DNA of 61,407 bases from NCBI GenBank assembly GCA_013815465.1, contig JACDGE010000008.1, forward strand, positions 1 through 61,407, in the 5' to 3' direction. Source of the stretch: Alphaproteobacteria bacterium. Lineage in GTDB: Bacteria > Pseudomonadota > Alphaproteobacteria > UBA9655. Shown piece by piece: positions 37,956 to 46,824 of the stretch. A program made the translations under genes and the position numbers. The notes under the pieces were generated by a model. It was not told the DNA's origin. It worked only from the letters and a program-made list of their open reading frames with translations, and ran no database searches. Numbering within the stretch: the first letter of the stretch is position 1; each line of letters opens with the position of its first letter.

Positions 37956-38878
37956 CCCATGCTCAGATAGAAGAAGCTTCCCGCATTCTACAAAATGGCG
38001 GGCTTATAGGCCTTCCAACAGAAACCGTCTATGGCTTGGCCGCTGATGCGACTCAAGATTTGGCCATCGCAGCCATTTTTGAGAAAAAGAAGCGTCCGAC
38101 ATTCAACCCCTTGATTATTCATGACCTTTCAAGTCAAGCGTTGCAAGAGTATGTTGTGTGGAATGAAAAAGCAGAAGCCCTCGCCCTTGCCTTTTGGCCG
38201 GGTCCTTTAACACTCGTTTTGCCAAGACGAGAGATATCTTCCCTTTCTCTGTTAGTGAGCGCCGGGCTTAATTCACTGGCTGTGAGGGTTCCTAACCACC
38301 CTATCGCATTATCTCTCTTAAAAGCTTATGGAAAACCCCTTGCAGCTCCAAGTGCCAATCCTTCAGGAAAGATCAGTCCTACGCATGCTAACCATGTAAG
38401 GCAGGACTTTCCCGATTTGTTTGTTCTCGATGGGGGAGAAACATTCGTGGGTCTGGAATCAACAATTATAGATTTAACAGGTCAATTCCCTGTGCTTTTG
38501 AGGCCTGGAGGTCTTTCACAGGAAAAAATTGAATCAGTTGTTGGATCTTTAGGGGCCCCTCTCACAGGTTCGATTAAAGCACCCGGGATGATGACAAGCC
38601 ATTATGCTCCTTCATTGCCACTCAGACTTAATGCACGTGACCCCCTCAATGGTGAAGCATATTTGGCTTTTGGAGATACCTTACACAAAGGAAAAGATGT
38701 CATGAATCTGAGCACAACCGGAAATTTAGTTGAGGGGGCCGCCAATTTTTTTAAGATGCTAAGACTTCTTGACCAATCTGATTGTCATGGTATTGCTGTT
38801 GCCCCGATCCCTCTGACAGGGCTCGGAGTTGGGTTAAATGATCGGCTGATGCGGGCAGCTGCGCCTCGCGAGCTTTGA
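37952..38878 (+). CDS. L-threonylcarbamoyladenylate synthase, Sua5 type
   Basis: This enzyme makes the threonylcarbamoyl-AMP used for t6A37 of tRNAs reading ANN codons. The YrdC domain spans about 1-200 (GLPTETVYGLAADA, KKRPTFNPLI, PLAAPSANPSGKISPTHANHV). The rest resembles a short Sua5 domain: APGMMTSHYAPSLPL, ending with GLGVGLNDRLMRAA. Its last 128 bases overlap, tail to tail, the O-antigen ligase-like gene. Confidence 0.92.
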   Translation: MTHAQIEEASRILQNGGLIGLPTETVYGLAADATQDLAIAAIFEKKKRPTFNPLIIHDLSSQALQEYVVWNEKAEALALAFWPGPLTLVLPRREISSLSLLVSAGLNSLAVRVPNHPIALSLLKAYGKPLAAPSANPSGKISPTHANHVRQDFPDLFVLDGGETFVGLESTIIDLTGQFPVLLRPGGLSQEKIESVVGSLGAPLTGSIKAPGMMTSHYAPSLPLRLNARDPLNGEAYLAFGDTLHKGKDVMNLSTTGNLVEGAANFFKMLRLLDQSDCHGIAVAPIPLTGLGVGLNDRLMRAAAPREL

Positions 38879-40052
38879 CAAAGAGAATAATTAAACCTGC
38901 TGTTAAGACGACGAGCGATAGCCAATAGTTTCGCCATGCATTATGGGTCATTTCAGCGCAAACAAATCCGAAAGTGATTGTTGCATTACAAACAGCTATA
39001 GATAAACGGTCTTTAACATACCTTTCTACCATATAAAAAAGGGAAGAGAAGAAGAGAGCATATAAGATACCCCCTATTATTCCCAATTCAGCATAGGCTT
39101 GAATACTATTGTTATGCGGGTGGAGAGTGCGCTCATATCCTGGAGCGAGATAGAGTTCAGTTGGTAAATATAAATATCGAGAGGATTCTGCTCCCCACCC
39201 TAAGAGAGGGTTCTCAAAAAATTTTTTCGAAAAGTACTCCCACGATATCAAACGGTGGTAAAAACTCTTGTTCATAAGCCATTTTAGATAAGGAGATTGA
39301 GCTACCATCGATGGGGGAAAAATATAAGTATAGAATAAGGGAGAAAAAATTAAAAAAGCATAAGAAGAAATTATTCCGATTCGTGTGATCAAAAAAGGCA
39401 TAAAATAACTTAAACCAAATATAATAATTCCTAAAATAGTTCCATAAAGGGCTGTCTGACAAAACGTAAGAACAATCAGACAAAAGAAGAAGCAGAAAAT
39501 AAAAATTGCACGTACTTTCCCTTCATATATCCATAGGAAACCACACCCTACAAAAGCCACCAATCCTAAGATAGAGCCTGTTGGTTTCATTCTTAGCATG
39601 TAGGGAGAAACTTTTTCGTAGTTAAGTAGGTCTCTTAAAAAAGTGTCCATGAAAATTTGACAAATGATAAGGAGCATAAGAAAAAACCCCGCAATCTTTA
39701 TAATGGCATAGGCCTTGTAAATAAGATTTGGCGTTGCTTTCATCAGGCATGAAAAAAAATAAAGAGAAAAAATAAAAGTACACGATAATCCGATAAATGC
39801 TTTTAGAGCTGCGATCTGGTTCTCTGCCCAAAAAACGCTCATCCCAATCCAGGTTAACAAAAGCATAAAAATAACTAAGGATGAGGGGAATTGAAGAGAA
39901 ATTTTTTTTATTCCTCCTTCCGACCGAATAACCATAAAAGTAAGAACAGGCAATAGATAGGACATAGTTTTGTATGAATATACCCCCCCTATAGCCATAA
40001 TTAATCCTAAAGTAATTAGCGTTAAATTTTCATATGAATGTGTTTTGTTCAA
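38751..40052 (-). CDS. O-antigen ligase/polymerase family membrane protein (WaaL-like)
   Basis: The 433-residue protein has 10-12 membrane helices and one large periplasmic loop. The loop ends with LHPHNNSIQAYAELGIIGG, the Wzy_C/WaaL signature with its conserved histidine. Such proteins join or polymerise O-antigen on undecaprenyl carriers. The last 42 codons lie antisense within the Sua5 gene and encode a Gln/Ser-rich cytoplasmic tail that is probably an extension gained after loss of an earlier stop. Confidence 0.82.
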   Translation of the reverse strand: MNKTHSYENLTLITLGLIMAIGGVYSYKTMSYLLPVLTFMVIRSEGGIKKISLQFPSSLVIFMLLLTWIGMSVFWAENQIAALKAFIGLSCTFIFSLYFFSCLMKATPNLIYKAYAIIKIAGFFLMLLIICQIFMDTFLRDLLNYEKVSPYMLRMKPTGSILGLVAFVGCGFLWIYEGKVRAIFIFCFFFCLIVLTFCQTALYGTILGIIIFGLSYFMPFLITRIGIISSYAFLIFSPLFYTYIFPPSMVAQSPYLKWLMNKSFYHRLISWEYFSKKFFENPLLGWGAESSRYLYLPTELYLAPGYERTLHPHNNSIQAYAELGIIGGILYALFFSSLFYMVERYVKDRLSIAVCNATITFGFVCAEMTHNAWRNYWLSLVVLTAGLIILFVKAREAQLPASADHLTQLRALSEGSGQQQYHDNQIGQEVLAS

Positions 40053-40279
40053 GATAAATTAAACTTCCATTTATATAGGTTTTACTAACAACAATTCCAG
40101 ATAAATTGTCCTCACGATAATAACAAAATAAATAACGCAGATAATAAATTTAAGCAAGTTATTTTTGATTTGATAACGATTCTCCTTTCCCTTGTCAGCT
40201 CAGGATCATCAATTAACTAGATTTTTATCTTTTAACTCCATACTGAAATTAAATAGACTCACGATAAGGAGAAACCTTC

Positions 40280-40720
40280 ATGAAGAAGCATAAAATAACC
40301 TGGGTTTTAGTTGCAGACGGCACAAGAGCTAGAATTTTTGTTAAAGAATTTAAAAGCCTCAGTAATGCATTGGGCCAAGACTTTGTTAGTGATAACTTAA
40401 GAGATAGTGAAATATACATGGATAAGCCAGGACGTTCCTATGATAGTTCGAACCCCACTCGTCATGCCTATCAGCCACGTACAGATTGGCACGAGTATCA
40501 GAAAAGGCTTTTTGCAAAAGATCTCTGTACAATCTTAGATAAAGCCAATGAAAATGCCGACTTTGATGAATTGATCATCATTTCTCCTCCCAAAATGCTG
40601 GGAGATATAAGAAGTTATCTTGCCAAACAAATTTTGTCAAAAGTCACAGCTGAAATCCCAAAAGATATTTCCAAACTCTCAGAATATGACTTGTTAAATT
40701 ATCTTGAACAGGAAGTGTGA
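40280..40720 (+). CDS. host attachment family protein (baeRF-like)
   Basis: The 146-residue protein matches the family named after a protein needed for attachment to host cells. It starts KITWVLVADGTRARIFV, has the middle DKPGRSYDSSNPTRHAYQPRTD and ends ISKLSEYDLLNYL. The fold is related to the release factor eRF1 middle domain, so an RNA or ribosome role is as likely as adhesion. A strong AAGGAGA ribosome binding site precedes it. It is alone and convergent with the cyd operon. Confidence 0.85.
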   Translation: MKKHKITWVLVADGTRARIFVKEFKSLSNALGQDFVSDNLRDSEIYMDKPGRSYDSSNPTRHAYQPRTDWHEYQKRLFAKDLCTILDKANENADFDELIIISPPKMLGDIRSYLAKQILSKVTAEIPKDISKLSEYDLLNYLEQEV

Positions 40721-40731
40721 CTATAGGACTA

Positions 40732-40848
40732 TTAAATGGATTTTAAAATCCATTTAATGCTGTACACAAAAAAAGTTGTGCAGCCTAAGCTGCAAATCCA
40801 TAATGAAACAAACCATATCCAGGGCGTGATTTTTTGATTACCGAACAT
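40732..40848 (-). CDS. small membrane peptide of the cyd operon (CydX/CioZ-like)
   Basis: A 38-codon frame starts 15 bases after the cydB stop with a GGAG ribosome binding site. The peptide has one membrane helix: a short polar start MFGNQKITPW, then IWFVSLWICSLGCTTFFVYS and a basic end KWILKSI. The position after cydB and the WFxxLWxxSL pattern fit the third small subunit of bd oxidases, closest by eye to the DUF2474/CioZ type. The identity is inferred from position and pattern only. Confidence 0.65.
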   Translation of the reverse strand: MFGNQKITPWIWFVSLWICSLGCTTFFVYSIKWILKSI

Positions 40849-40863
40849 TTCTAATTACTCCAT

Positions 40864-41883
40864 TTAATAAAGGTGCTGCTGGCCTGATTTACCGCGAAAG
40901 ACGTAGTAGGAATAAATCGTATGTCCTAAAATAATAGGGAGAAAAATAGCGACGCCCACTAGCATCAAAGACAGGGATTTTGGATCTGCGGCTGCTTGCC
41001 ATAAAGAAACTTTATAAGGAACAATCCACGGCCAAAGGCTTATGGAAAGCCCTATATACCCTAAGCAAAAGAGGGCTAGAGAAAGCAAGAATGGGGCTAT
41101 CTCTTTTTGCCTGCGGAGACTCCGATAGAGGATGATGAAAGTCACAGCAGTTATTAAAGGAATGGGAGAGAGATAGGCTAAATTCGGCATACTGAACCAT
41201 CTCCAAAAAATCTCATCACTTAAGAAAGGAACCCACAAACTGACAAGACCCATAAATGCAGCAACATATATCATCACATATAATGCTGTCTTGCGGGCCC
41301 AAGCTTGTGTATTTTCATCTGTTTTCATAATGGTCCACGTCGACCCCAGAAGCGCATAACCAAAAACGACAGCTATCCCAGTCATAATAGAAAATGAATT
41401 GAGCCAATCAAAGCCAGCCCCTACGAAAGCGCGCCCACTAACTTTTACCCCTTGAACAAAAGCACCCAGGATTACGCCTTGAAAGAAGGCCGCACTTAGA
41501 GAACCAAAGTGAAAGGAATAATCCCATATTTTGCGAGTGTTTCCATAGGCTTTAAAACGGAATTCAAAGGCGACGCCTCTAAAAATTAATCCTAAAAGCA
41601 TCAATATAATGGGAATATAAAAAGCTGGCATAACAATAGCATACGCTAAAGGAAAGGCTGCCAACAATCCTCCTCCTCCGAGAACGAGCCAGGTTTCATT
41701 CCCGTCCCAAAAAGGTGCAATGGAATTCATCATTTTGTTGCGGCAATCCTCACTTGGGGCAAAGGGGAAAAGGATGCCGACACCTAAATCAAAACCATCC
41801 AAAAGGACATAGAGCAAAATAGAGAGAGCGATAATCCCTCCCCAAACTAAAGGTAGATCGACAGTGAGAGAAAAGTCGGGCAT
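40864..41883 (-). CDS. cydB: cytochrome bd-type quinol oxidase subunit II
   Basis: The 339-residue membrane protein starts with the CydB hallmark LPLVWGGIIALSILLYVLLDGFDLGVGILFPF (in part, residues 9-40) and NSIAPFWDGNETWLVLGGGGLLAAFP. It pairs with CydA to reduce oxygen with ubiquinol at high affinity. It lies 17 bases after cydA and is followed by the small membrane peptide. Confidence 0.95.
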   Translation of the reverse strand: MPDFSLTVDLPLVWGGIIALSILLYVLLDGFDLGVGILFPFAPSEDCRNKMMNSIAPFWDGNETWLVLGGGGLLAAFPLAYAIVMPAFYIPIILMLLGLIFRGVAFEFRFKAYGNTRKIWDYSFHFGSLSAAFFQGVILGAFVQGVKVSGRAFVGAGFDWLNSFSIMTGIAVVFGYALLGSTWTIMKTDENTQAWARKTALYVMIYVAAFMGLVSLWVPFLSDEIFWRWFSMPNLAYLSPIPLITAVTFIILYRSLRRQKEIAPFLLSLALFCLGYIGLSISLWPWIVPYKVSLWQAAADPKSLSLMLVGVAIFLPIILGHTIYSYYVFRGKSGQQHLY

Positions 41884-41900
41884 GGTTGTTTATAATTCCT

Positions 41901-43268
41901 TCAAATAGGGGTCGCTAAAAGACTATGAGATCCATAAACATTCTCACCTTTAACAGCAGAAGTTGGACCTTGAGAAAGTATCTTTACAATATAATAAACC
42001 CCAGCGCCAAAAATAAAGAAGTAGACGATAACAAAAGCAATAAGCGATAAAAAGATGTGTTGACCTAACACGGGAGAACTAGCATCAGCCGTTCTCATTT
42101 GACCATAAACAATATAAGGTTGCCGCCCAACTTCTGTGACAAACCAACCAGCTAAAATAGCAATAAACCCAGAAGGACTCAGGGCAATACACCATCGCTG
42201 AAACCATATTGTGGTAAATAGTTTTTTGCAAAAATAAAGCCATATGGCGAAGAGGCCCGTTAAAGCCATCAAAAGGCCAATACCAACCATCACTCTGAAC
42301 GACCAGAAAACAATAGGCACAGGCGGTCTTTCTTGCTTGGGCCAAGCTTTCAACCCTTTGACTTCACCCTCCAGACTATGGGTGAGAATGAGACTTGCAA
42401 GTTTCGGGATCTTAAAAGCATATTTCGTTTGTTCAGCTGTTTGATCGGGCCAACCAAACAGGACGAGAGAAGCTCCCTTTTCTGTTTCCCAAATTCCCTC
42501 CATTGCGGCAATTTTTACGGGTTGATATTTTAAAGTATTTAACCCATGGAGATCCCCCAAATAAATTTGGATAGGCGTTACAAAAATGGCCATGAGCATG
42601 GCCATTCCCAACATGACCCTTGCATGGGGGAGATGGCGCTTTTTTAAAAGATACCATGCTCCGCACCCGCCTACGCAAAAAGCGGTTGTCAAATAGGCAG
42701 CCGTGACCATGTGCATGAAACGATAGGGAAAGGAAGGGTTGAAAATAATCTGGAGCCAACTTATGGGATGGAAAATGCTTCCCTCCTGAATCTCATATCC
42801 CGTGGGCGTATGCATCCAACTATTTGCGGATAAAATCCAAAAGGCAGAGAGAACCGTTCCCACCGCTACAATAATCGTAGAAATAAAATGCATTTTTTGG
42901 GTCACTCGGTCCCAACCAAAAATCATAATCCCAAGAAAAGAAGATTCAAGGAAAAAGGCTGTAAGGACTTCAAAGGCAAGGAGGGGACCCAGAACGTTGC
43001 CCGTTTTATCGGAAAACACTGACCAATTGGTTCCAAACTGATAAGAAAGCACCACACCTGAGACGACTCCCATGCCAAATGCAACAGCAAAAATCTTAAC
43101 CCACAGTTTATAAAGTTCTTTATAGATTATCTGACCGGTTTTAAGCCAAAGGCCTTCAACAACTGCAAGCCAACTGGCGAGTCCAATGGTAAAGGCGGGG
43201 AAAATAATATGAAAACTTATGGTAAAAGCGAACTGGATTCGAGAAAGAATGTTTGGATCAAATTCCAT
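41901..43268 (-). CDS. cydA: cytochrome bd-type quinol oxidase subunit I, cyanide-insensitive type
   Basis: The 455-residue heme subunit oxidises ubiquinol and holds hemes b558, b595 and d. It starts with RIQFAFTISFHIIFPAFTIGLA containing the heme ligand His (residue 18 region). It has the short Q-loop, and the signature GWFVTEVGRQPYIVYGQMRTADA places it with the CIO type rather than E. coli CydA. It leads the operon cydA-cydB-small peptide. This lets respiration continue at low oxygen, which suits life inside a host. Confidence 0.95.
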   Translation of the reverse strand: MEFDPNILSRIQFAFTISFHIIFPAFTIGLASWLAVVEGLWLKTGQIIYKELYKLWVKIFAVAFGMGVVSGVVLSYQFGTNWSVFSDKTGNVLGPLLAFEVLTAFFLESSFLGIMIFGWDRVTQKMHFISTIIVAVGTVLSAFWILSANSWMHTPTGYEIQEGSIFHPISWLQIIFNPSFPYRFMHMVTAAYLTTAFCVGGCGAWYLLKKRHLPHARVMLGMAMLMAIFVTPIQIYLGDLHGLNTLKYQPVKIAAMEGIWETEKGASLVLFGWPDQTAEQTKYAFKIPKLASLILTHSLEGEVKGLKAWPKQERPPVPIVFWSFRVMVGIGLLMALTGLFAIWLYFCKKLFTTIWFQRWCIALSPSGFIAILAGWFVTEVGRQPYIVYGQMRTADASSPVLGQHIFLSLIAFVIVYFFIFGAGVYYIVKILSQGPTSAVKGENVYGSHSLLATPI

Positions 43269-43440
43269 TGACTATCCGTGGGCCTTTCAAGAGCAGGGTT
43301 TATCTGGCAATAAACAAGTAGGTTCTTCGGATTTCAAGTTTCGGAATTATTGCCCGCTCCTTGAAATCCTTTAGATATATCATACTTTCTTCTGTCTTGG
43401 TCGTCAATTTTTCACTTTATCAGATGGAAATACGAAACCT

Positions 43441-43884
43441 TCATTTTGAACGAATGAGGATGGTTCCGATAAGAACCCCGATTCCAAAAATAACAGCTAC
43501 CGAGGCTAAAGGCCTCTTTTTAATATAGCCTTCTATATCTTCGACTTTATCGGAACCATATGCGGCAACGTCATCTTTCATACGGTAGATTTGATCCATC
43601 GTAAGAGAATTAGAAAAGTCCTGAAATGCTTCTTGGAACGTTTCAAAAATTTCTTCAGCGGAGTTTTTAATTTCTTCAAAGTTTTCCTGAGAAGCAGCTT
43701 TTAGTTTAGTGTAAATGGCTTCAGCTTTCTCAAACTTTTTCGCGAGCTCCTTACGTTCGGCCGACAACTGTTCTTTATTATGAGCTTTATAGTTTTTTAG
43801 CTTAGAATCTAATTGAGAAACCTTATTCGCATATTTTTTCATATGGGATTGTAGGCCATTAAGATACTTTTCTTTGTTTTCCAT
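43441..43884 (-). CDS. DUF883/YqjD-ElaB-like membrane-anchored protein
   Basis: The 147-residue protein is a long helical, charged stretch (coiled coil, about 1-110) followed by a C-terminal membrane anchor: YIKKRPLASVAVIFGIGVLIGTIL. This is the plan of YqjD/ElaB, which tether ribosomes to the membrane in stationary phase; the ribosome role is not shown here. The open frame reaches 43932, but the ATG at 43884 has GGAGG upstream and is preferred. Confidence 0.72.
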   Translation of the reverse strand: MENKEKYLNGLQSHMKKYANKVSQLDSKLKNYKAHNKEQLSAERKELAKKFEKAEAIYTKLKAASQENFEEIKNSAEEIFETFQEAFQDFSNSLTMDQIYRMKDDVAAYGSDKVEDIEGYIKKRPLASVAVIFGIGVLIGTILIRSK

Positions 43885-43991
43885 TTTATCCTCCGTTGTA
43901 TAATCAAATTTTTGATTAGTATTTTTGCACAATTATTATTTATATCGTTTTATTTAAGTTATATTATTTAACAGATCGAACTATAAAAGAA

Positions 43992-44150
43992 TTATATTCT
44001 TCCCGTAAGTACTAAGATAAGAAGAATAATAAAAACAAGTCCTAAGCCTCCACTTGGATAGTAACCCCATCCAACGCTATAAGGCCAACTTGGGAGAGAT
44101 CCAATGAGGAGAACAAACAAAATAATGAGTAAAACTGATCCTCCAGACAT
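43992..44150 (-). CDS. DUF3309-family small membrane protein
   Basis: The 52-residue peptide has two hydrophobic helices around the highly conserved core LPSWPYSVGWGYYPSGGLG. It opens MSGGSVLLIILFVLLIGS and ends LVLTGRI. This is a confident match to DUF3309, a family of unknown role common in alphaproteobacteria, often near stress genes. A GGAG ribosome binding site precedes it. Confidence 0.9.
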   Translation of the reverse strand: MSGGSVLLIILFVLLIGSLPSWPYSVGWGYYPSGGLGLVFIILLILVLTGRI

Positions 44151-44252
44151 TTTCTTTCTCCTACCTCACACCACTTTATATGTGTTTTTCTTGTCTCTTA
44201 TAAATACCATTAAAACCTTAAAAAATCGTTTCTAAAAAAAAGACTCGAATTT

Positions 44253-44333
44253 TTAAAATATGTGACTTACCAACCAAATTATAATTAAAAGTCCAAGCGG
44301 CACTCCTAAAAGCCAGGCAATTAAATATTTCAT
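44253..44333 (-). CDS. 26-residue hydrophobic peptide
   Basis: The frame MKYLIAWLLGVPLGLLIIIW, followed by LVSHIF, is a single membrane helix. I chose the second ATG (44333) because GGAG sits at the correct distance from it; the first ATG (44339) touches the GGAG. It lies between DUF3309 and the Asn/Pro-rich gene, all on the same strand. It resembles other tiny stress-type membrane peptides, but I know no family. Confidence 0.55.
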   Translation of the reverse strand: MKYLIAWLLGVPLGLLIIIWLVSHIF

Positions 44334-44362
44334 ACTCATCTCCATTGTTATTTTTAATATTA

Positions 44363-44902
44363 TTAGCTTACTTCTCTTTTATCTTTGCTATTAACTTTTA
44401 TTTTTAGAATTCTCCCTGAGCTTTTCAGTTCATATTCACAGTCACCATTTTTAGAAGGATCCCCTAAAGCGGTTACGCTAAGTGTTGGCTCATTAATCAT
44501 TTCTTGAAACCGAGGATCGGTGGCGGATGGCTCTATCAAGATAAGGTCTCGACCCTGAAAAGTTACTTTTCCTTGGTTTTGAATGAGAGCCTTAATATCC
44601 ACTGCCTGAAGACTTTTATTATGGTTGGGACTAGGCTTTAGCGTACTTAATGGCGGTTGTTGGAGGCCAAGATTCGGGTTCTGTCCCTTGCCATCCCTTC
44701 CATACTCTATTGGGATTTGAGGGGCGGGGGAACTTGGCACATTTTGCCGCCCCTGAGGATCAGCTGGGCCCCCGGGACCAAATGGACTTTTAGGATTTTT
44801 TGGATCCAAAGGATCATTTGGATTTTTTTGATCCGTTGGATTCCGCGGATTCCTAGGATCATTAGGGGAGTAAGGGCTTTGGGGGTTATCTGAATCACTC
44901 AT
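44363..44902 (-). CDS. Asn/Pro/Asp-rich repeat protein
   Basis: The 179-residue protein has no signal peptide. Residues about 5-45 are an irregular repeat of NP/DP pairs (NDPRNPRNPTDQKNPNDP and so on), then a Pro/Gln-rich linker. The C-terminal half (about 98-175) looks folded: VDIKALIQNQGKVTFQGRDL and a beta-rich end. An AAGGAGA ribosome binding site precedes it. A shortened, broken relative lies just upstream at 44957-45166. The function is unknown. Confidence 0.65.
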   Translation of the reverse strand: MSDSDNPQSPYSPNDPRNPRNPTDQKNPNDPLDPKNPKSPFGPGGPADPQGRQNVPSSPAPQIPIEYGRDGKGQNPNLGLQQPPLSTLKPSPNHNKSLQAVDIKALIQNQGKVTFQGRDLILIEPSATDPRFQEMINEPTLSVTALGDPSKNGDCEYELKSSGRILKIKVNSKDKREVS

Positions 44903-44956
44903 ATTATAATCTCCTTTTTATACATGTTAGTTGTTGCCAATACTTAAGAATAAAAT

Positions 44957-45166
44957 CTAATAATCTTTCAAACGATTTTTATCCAGAAAATTTTGAATTT
45001 CTTCTTTAGCCTTATCTTTTTGGTAACCATAAGAAGTTTCTTTATCACCAATCGTTTCTTCTCCTTGCTCCTGAACAACAGCTTTAATATCAGCTGATTT
45101 AAATGTTTTTTGGTGTTAGTTTGCATTACCGTGTGGATTCGGTGTGTAAGGGCTATTGGTCACCAT
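44957..45166 (-). pseudogene. degenerate relative of the Asn/Pro-rich protein
   Basis: A 70-codon frame begins MVTNSPYTPNPHGNAN, hits a TAA at 45116-45118 (codon 17) and then continues open to 44957 with KSADIKAVVQEQGEETIGDK and a lysine-rich end. The ADIKAVVQEQG segment matches VDIKALIQNQG of the neighbouring gene, and the start shares the NSPYTPNP flavour. It is therefore a nonsense-broken paralogue, or a pair of short peptides if reinitiated. Confidence 0.6.
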
Positions 45167-45896
45167 TTTTCCCCTCTGACGAATAATGCCCAGGTACGCG
45201 TACATTTTAATTAAGGTAACACATATTAATTAAAATTTTGTAAAGTTGGAATAAAAAATTATTAATGATTTTATGTTATATATGGCTTAGGGCTTGAAAT
45301 ATATTAATTCACCCACGTTCCTTATTAGGTTTGCCTTTGAGGGAAAAAATAAGGGAGATACAAAACGACACAATAATTTAGTGTATTTTTTTGTTTAATA
45401 TATAAAATATGTGTTAAAAAAATTAATGAACAAAGACATTCTACCGAATCTCCCCTTTTAAAATGTCCCTTCCACCTCTGCCCTCCTCCGATGCCCTTTC
45501 TTCACGGTATCCTTCCTCTTGACCGTTTCATCGTGTTGTCAGAATTCTTGTACTCGTTCAGTTACAGAAATGATAAAGGAGCACTTGAAAAATTTGACAG
45601 GGTTAAAAAAGGGAATAAGATAAAAAATGTTGGATGAGGTGAATATGCCCGGTGTCGTATTCTGTTAACCTAAATCTACATCCATTCTCCTTACAATAAT
45701 TCTTATAAAAACATTTTGTTTTTGGTATATTGTGTGGTAAAAACATTAGATAAGTTTTAAAGTGGTTTATAATTTCTTTTTGGCTTTTGATTAAGTTCAA
45801 AAATACAGATTTTTAGGAACCTTTTCAATCAATTCTTTCTTTCCTTGAAAAAACCGCCGGGTCGTGAAGCCAGGAAAGAAAAGAGGGGGACCAAAC
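45167..45896. other. 730-base AT-rich gap with no recognised gene
   Basis: The gap holds the promoter region of the leftward envelope/stress cluster on one side and of the LysR gene on the other. A leftward 65-codon open frame (45603-45800) starts with TTG and lacks a ribosome binding site. The stretch 45465-45560 is richer in C and T than its surroundings and may be old coding DNA, but no frame gives a recognisable protein. Confidence 0.4.
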
Positions 45897-46793
45897 ATGA
45901 AAAAGAATATAGATTGGGATAAATTTAAACTTTTTTATTTTGTAGCAAACGCAGGCAGCTTTACAGCTGCCGCGGAAACGTTGAATATAAGCCAATCTGC
46001 CATCAGCAGAAGCATTCAAGCCCTTGAGTACAGTCTAAAAGTCAAGCTTTTTGAAAGAGTTGCTCGGGGATTGGTGCTAACTAAGGCGGGAGAGAACCTG
46101 CTAAATGCAACAGAAAAGGCCTTCGAAGAGTTCGAACGTGCTGAAATGTTGATGTTTGAAGAAGAGGAGGAGCCCCAAGGCACCCTAAAAGTCGCAACAA
46201 CGATGGCCATTGCAACTGTATGGCTGGTGCCTCTGCTTTCTAATTTTTTGCGAAAATATCCAAAGATTCAACTTACCATTATTGGGAATGATGAAGAATT
46301 AGATCTAAAAACGCGTCAGGCAGATGTCTCAATTAGACCATTCGTCGAAAATCATCCTGAATTAATACAAAATCAGATTTGTGTTTTTAATCTCAAGCTT
46401 TATGCAAGTAAAGAGTATTTGAAAGAATATGGAACCCCTCAACATGCAAAAGATCTTGACCATCACAAACTTATTGTTTTTGGATACGATGCCATTAACC
46501 CTTATAATAACATTAATTGGCCTTTAAAACTGGGAATGCCGCCTGGTTCTTTAAGGACTCCATATTTATGTATTAATACTTCTTCAGGCATGAGACAAGC
46601 AGCGGAAGAGGGACATGGGATTATAGCCCTCGCGGCTGAATTTCCTTTTTTAGATAAGAGTGGATTCATTGAAGTGCTGCCAGAAGAAAAAAAACCTACT
46701 ATTCCTATTTACTACGTTTATCCTAATCATTTAAAAGAATCCAAAAGAGTCAAAGTTCTGGGGGATTACTTAATAGAAATATTTAAATCTTAA
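45897..46793 (+). CDS. LysR-family transcription regulator
   Basis: The 298-residue regulator has a winged helix at the start (WDKFKLFYFVANAGSFTAAAETLNISQSAISRSIQALE) and a LysR substrate-binding domain (TLKVATTMAIATVWLVPLL, then DVSIRPF). The ATG at 45897 with GAGGGGG upstream is preferred over the GTG at 45864. It sits 31 bases before an MHS-family permease on the same strand, so it probably controls that permease in response to its substrate. Confidence 0.88.
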   Translation: MKKNIDWDKFKLFYFVANAGSFTAAAETLNISQSAISRSIQALEYSLKVKLFERVARGLVLTKAGENLLNATEKAFEEFERAEMLMFEEEEEPQGTLKVATTMAIATVWLVPLLSNFLRKYPKIQLTIIGNDEELDLKTRQADVSIRPFVENHPELIQNQICVFNLKLYASKEYLKEYGTPQHAKDLDHHKLIVFGYDAINPYNNINWPLKLGMPPGSLRTPYLCINTSSGMRQAAEEGHGIIALAAEFPFLDKSGFIEVLPEEKKPTIPIYYVYPNHLKESKRVKVLGDYLIEIFKS

Positions 46794-46824
46794 CATTAAC
46801 ACAAGTATGAGGTAAAAAAGTCAT

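Noticed and set aside
45603-45800. Leftward 65-codon open frame
   Set aside because: The start is TTG without a ribosome binding site and the composition follows the AT-rich background.
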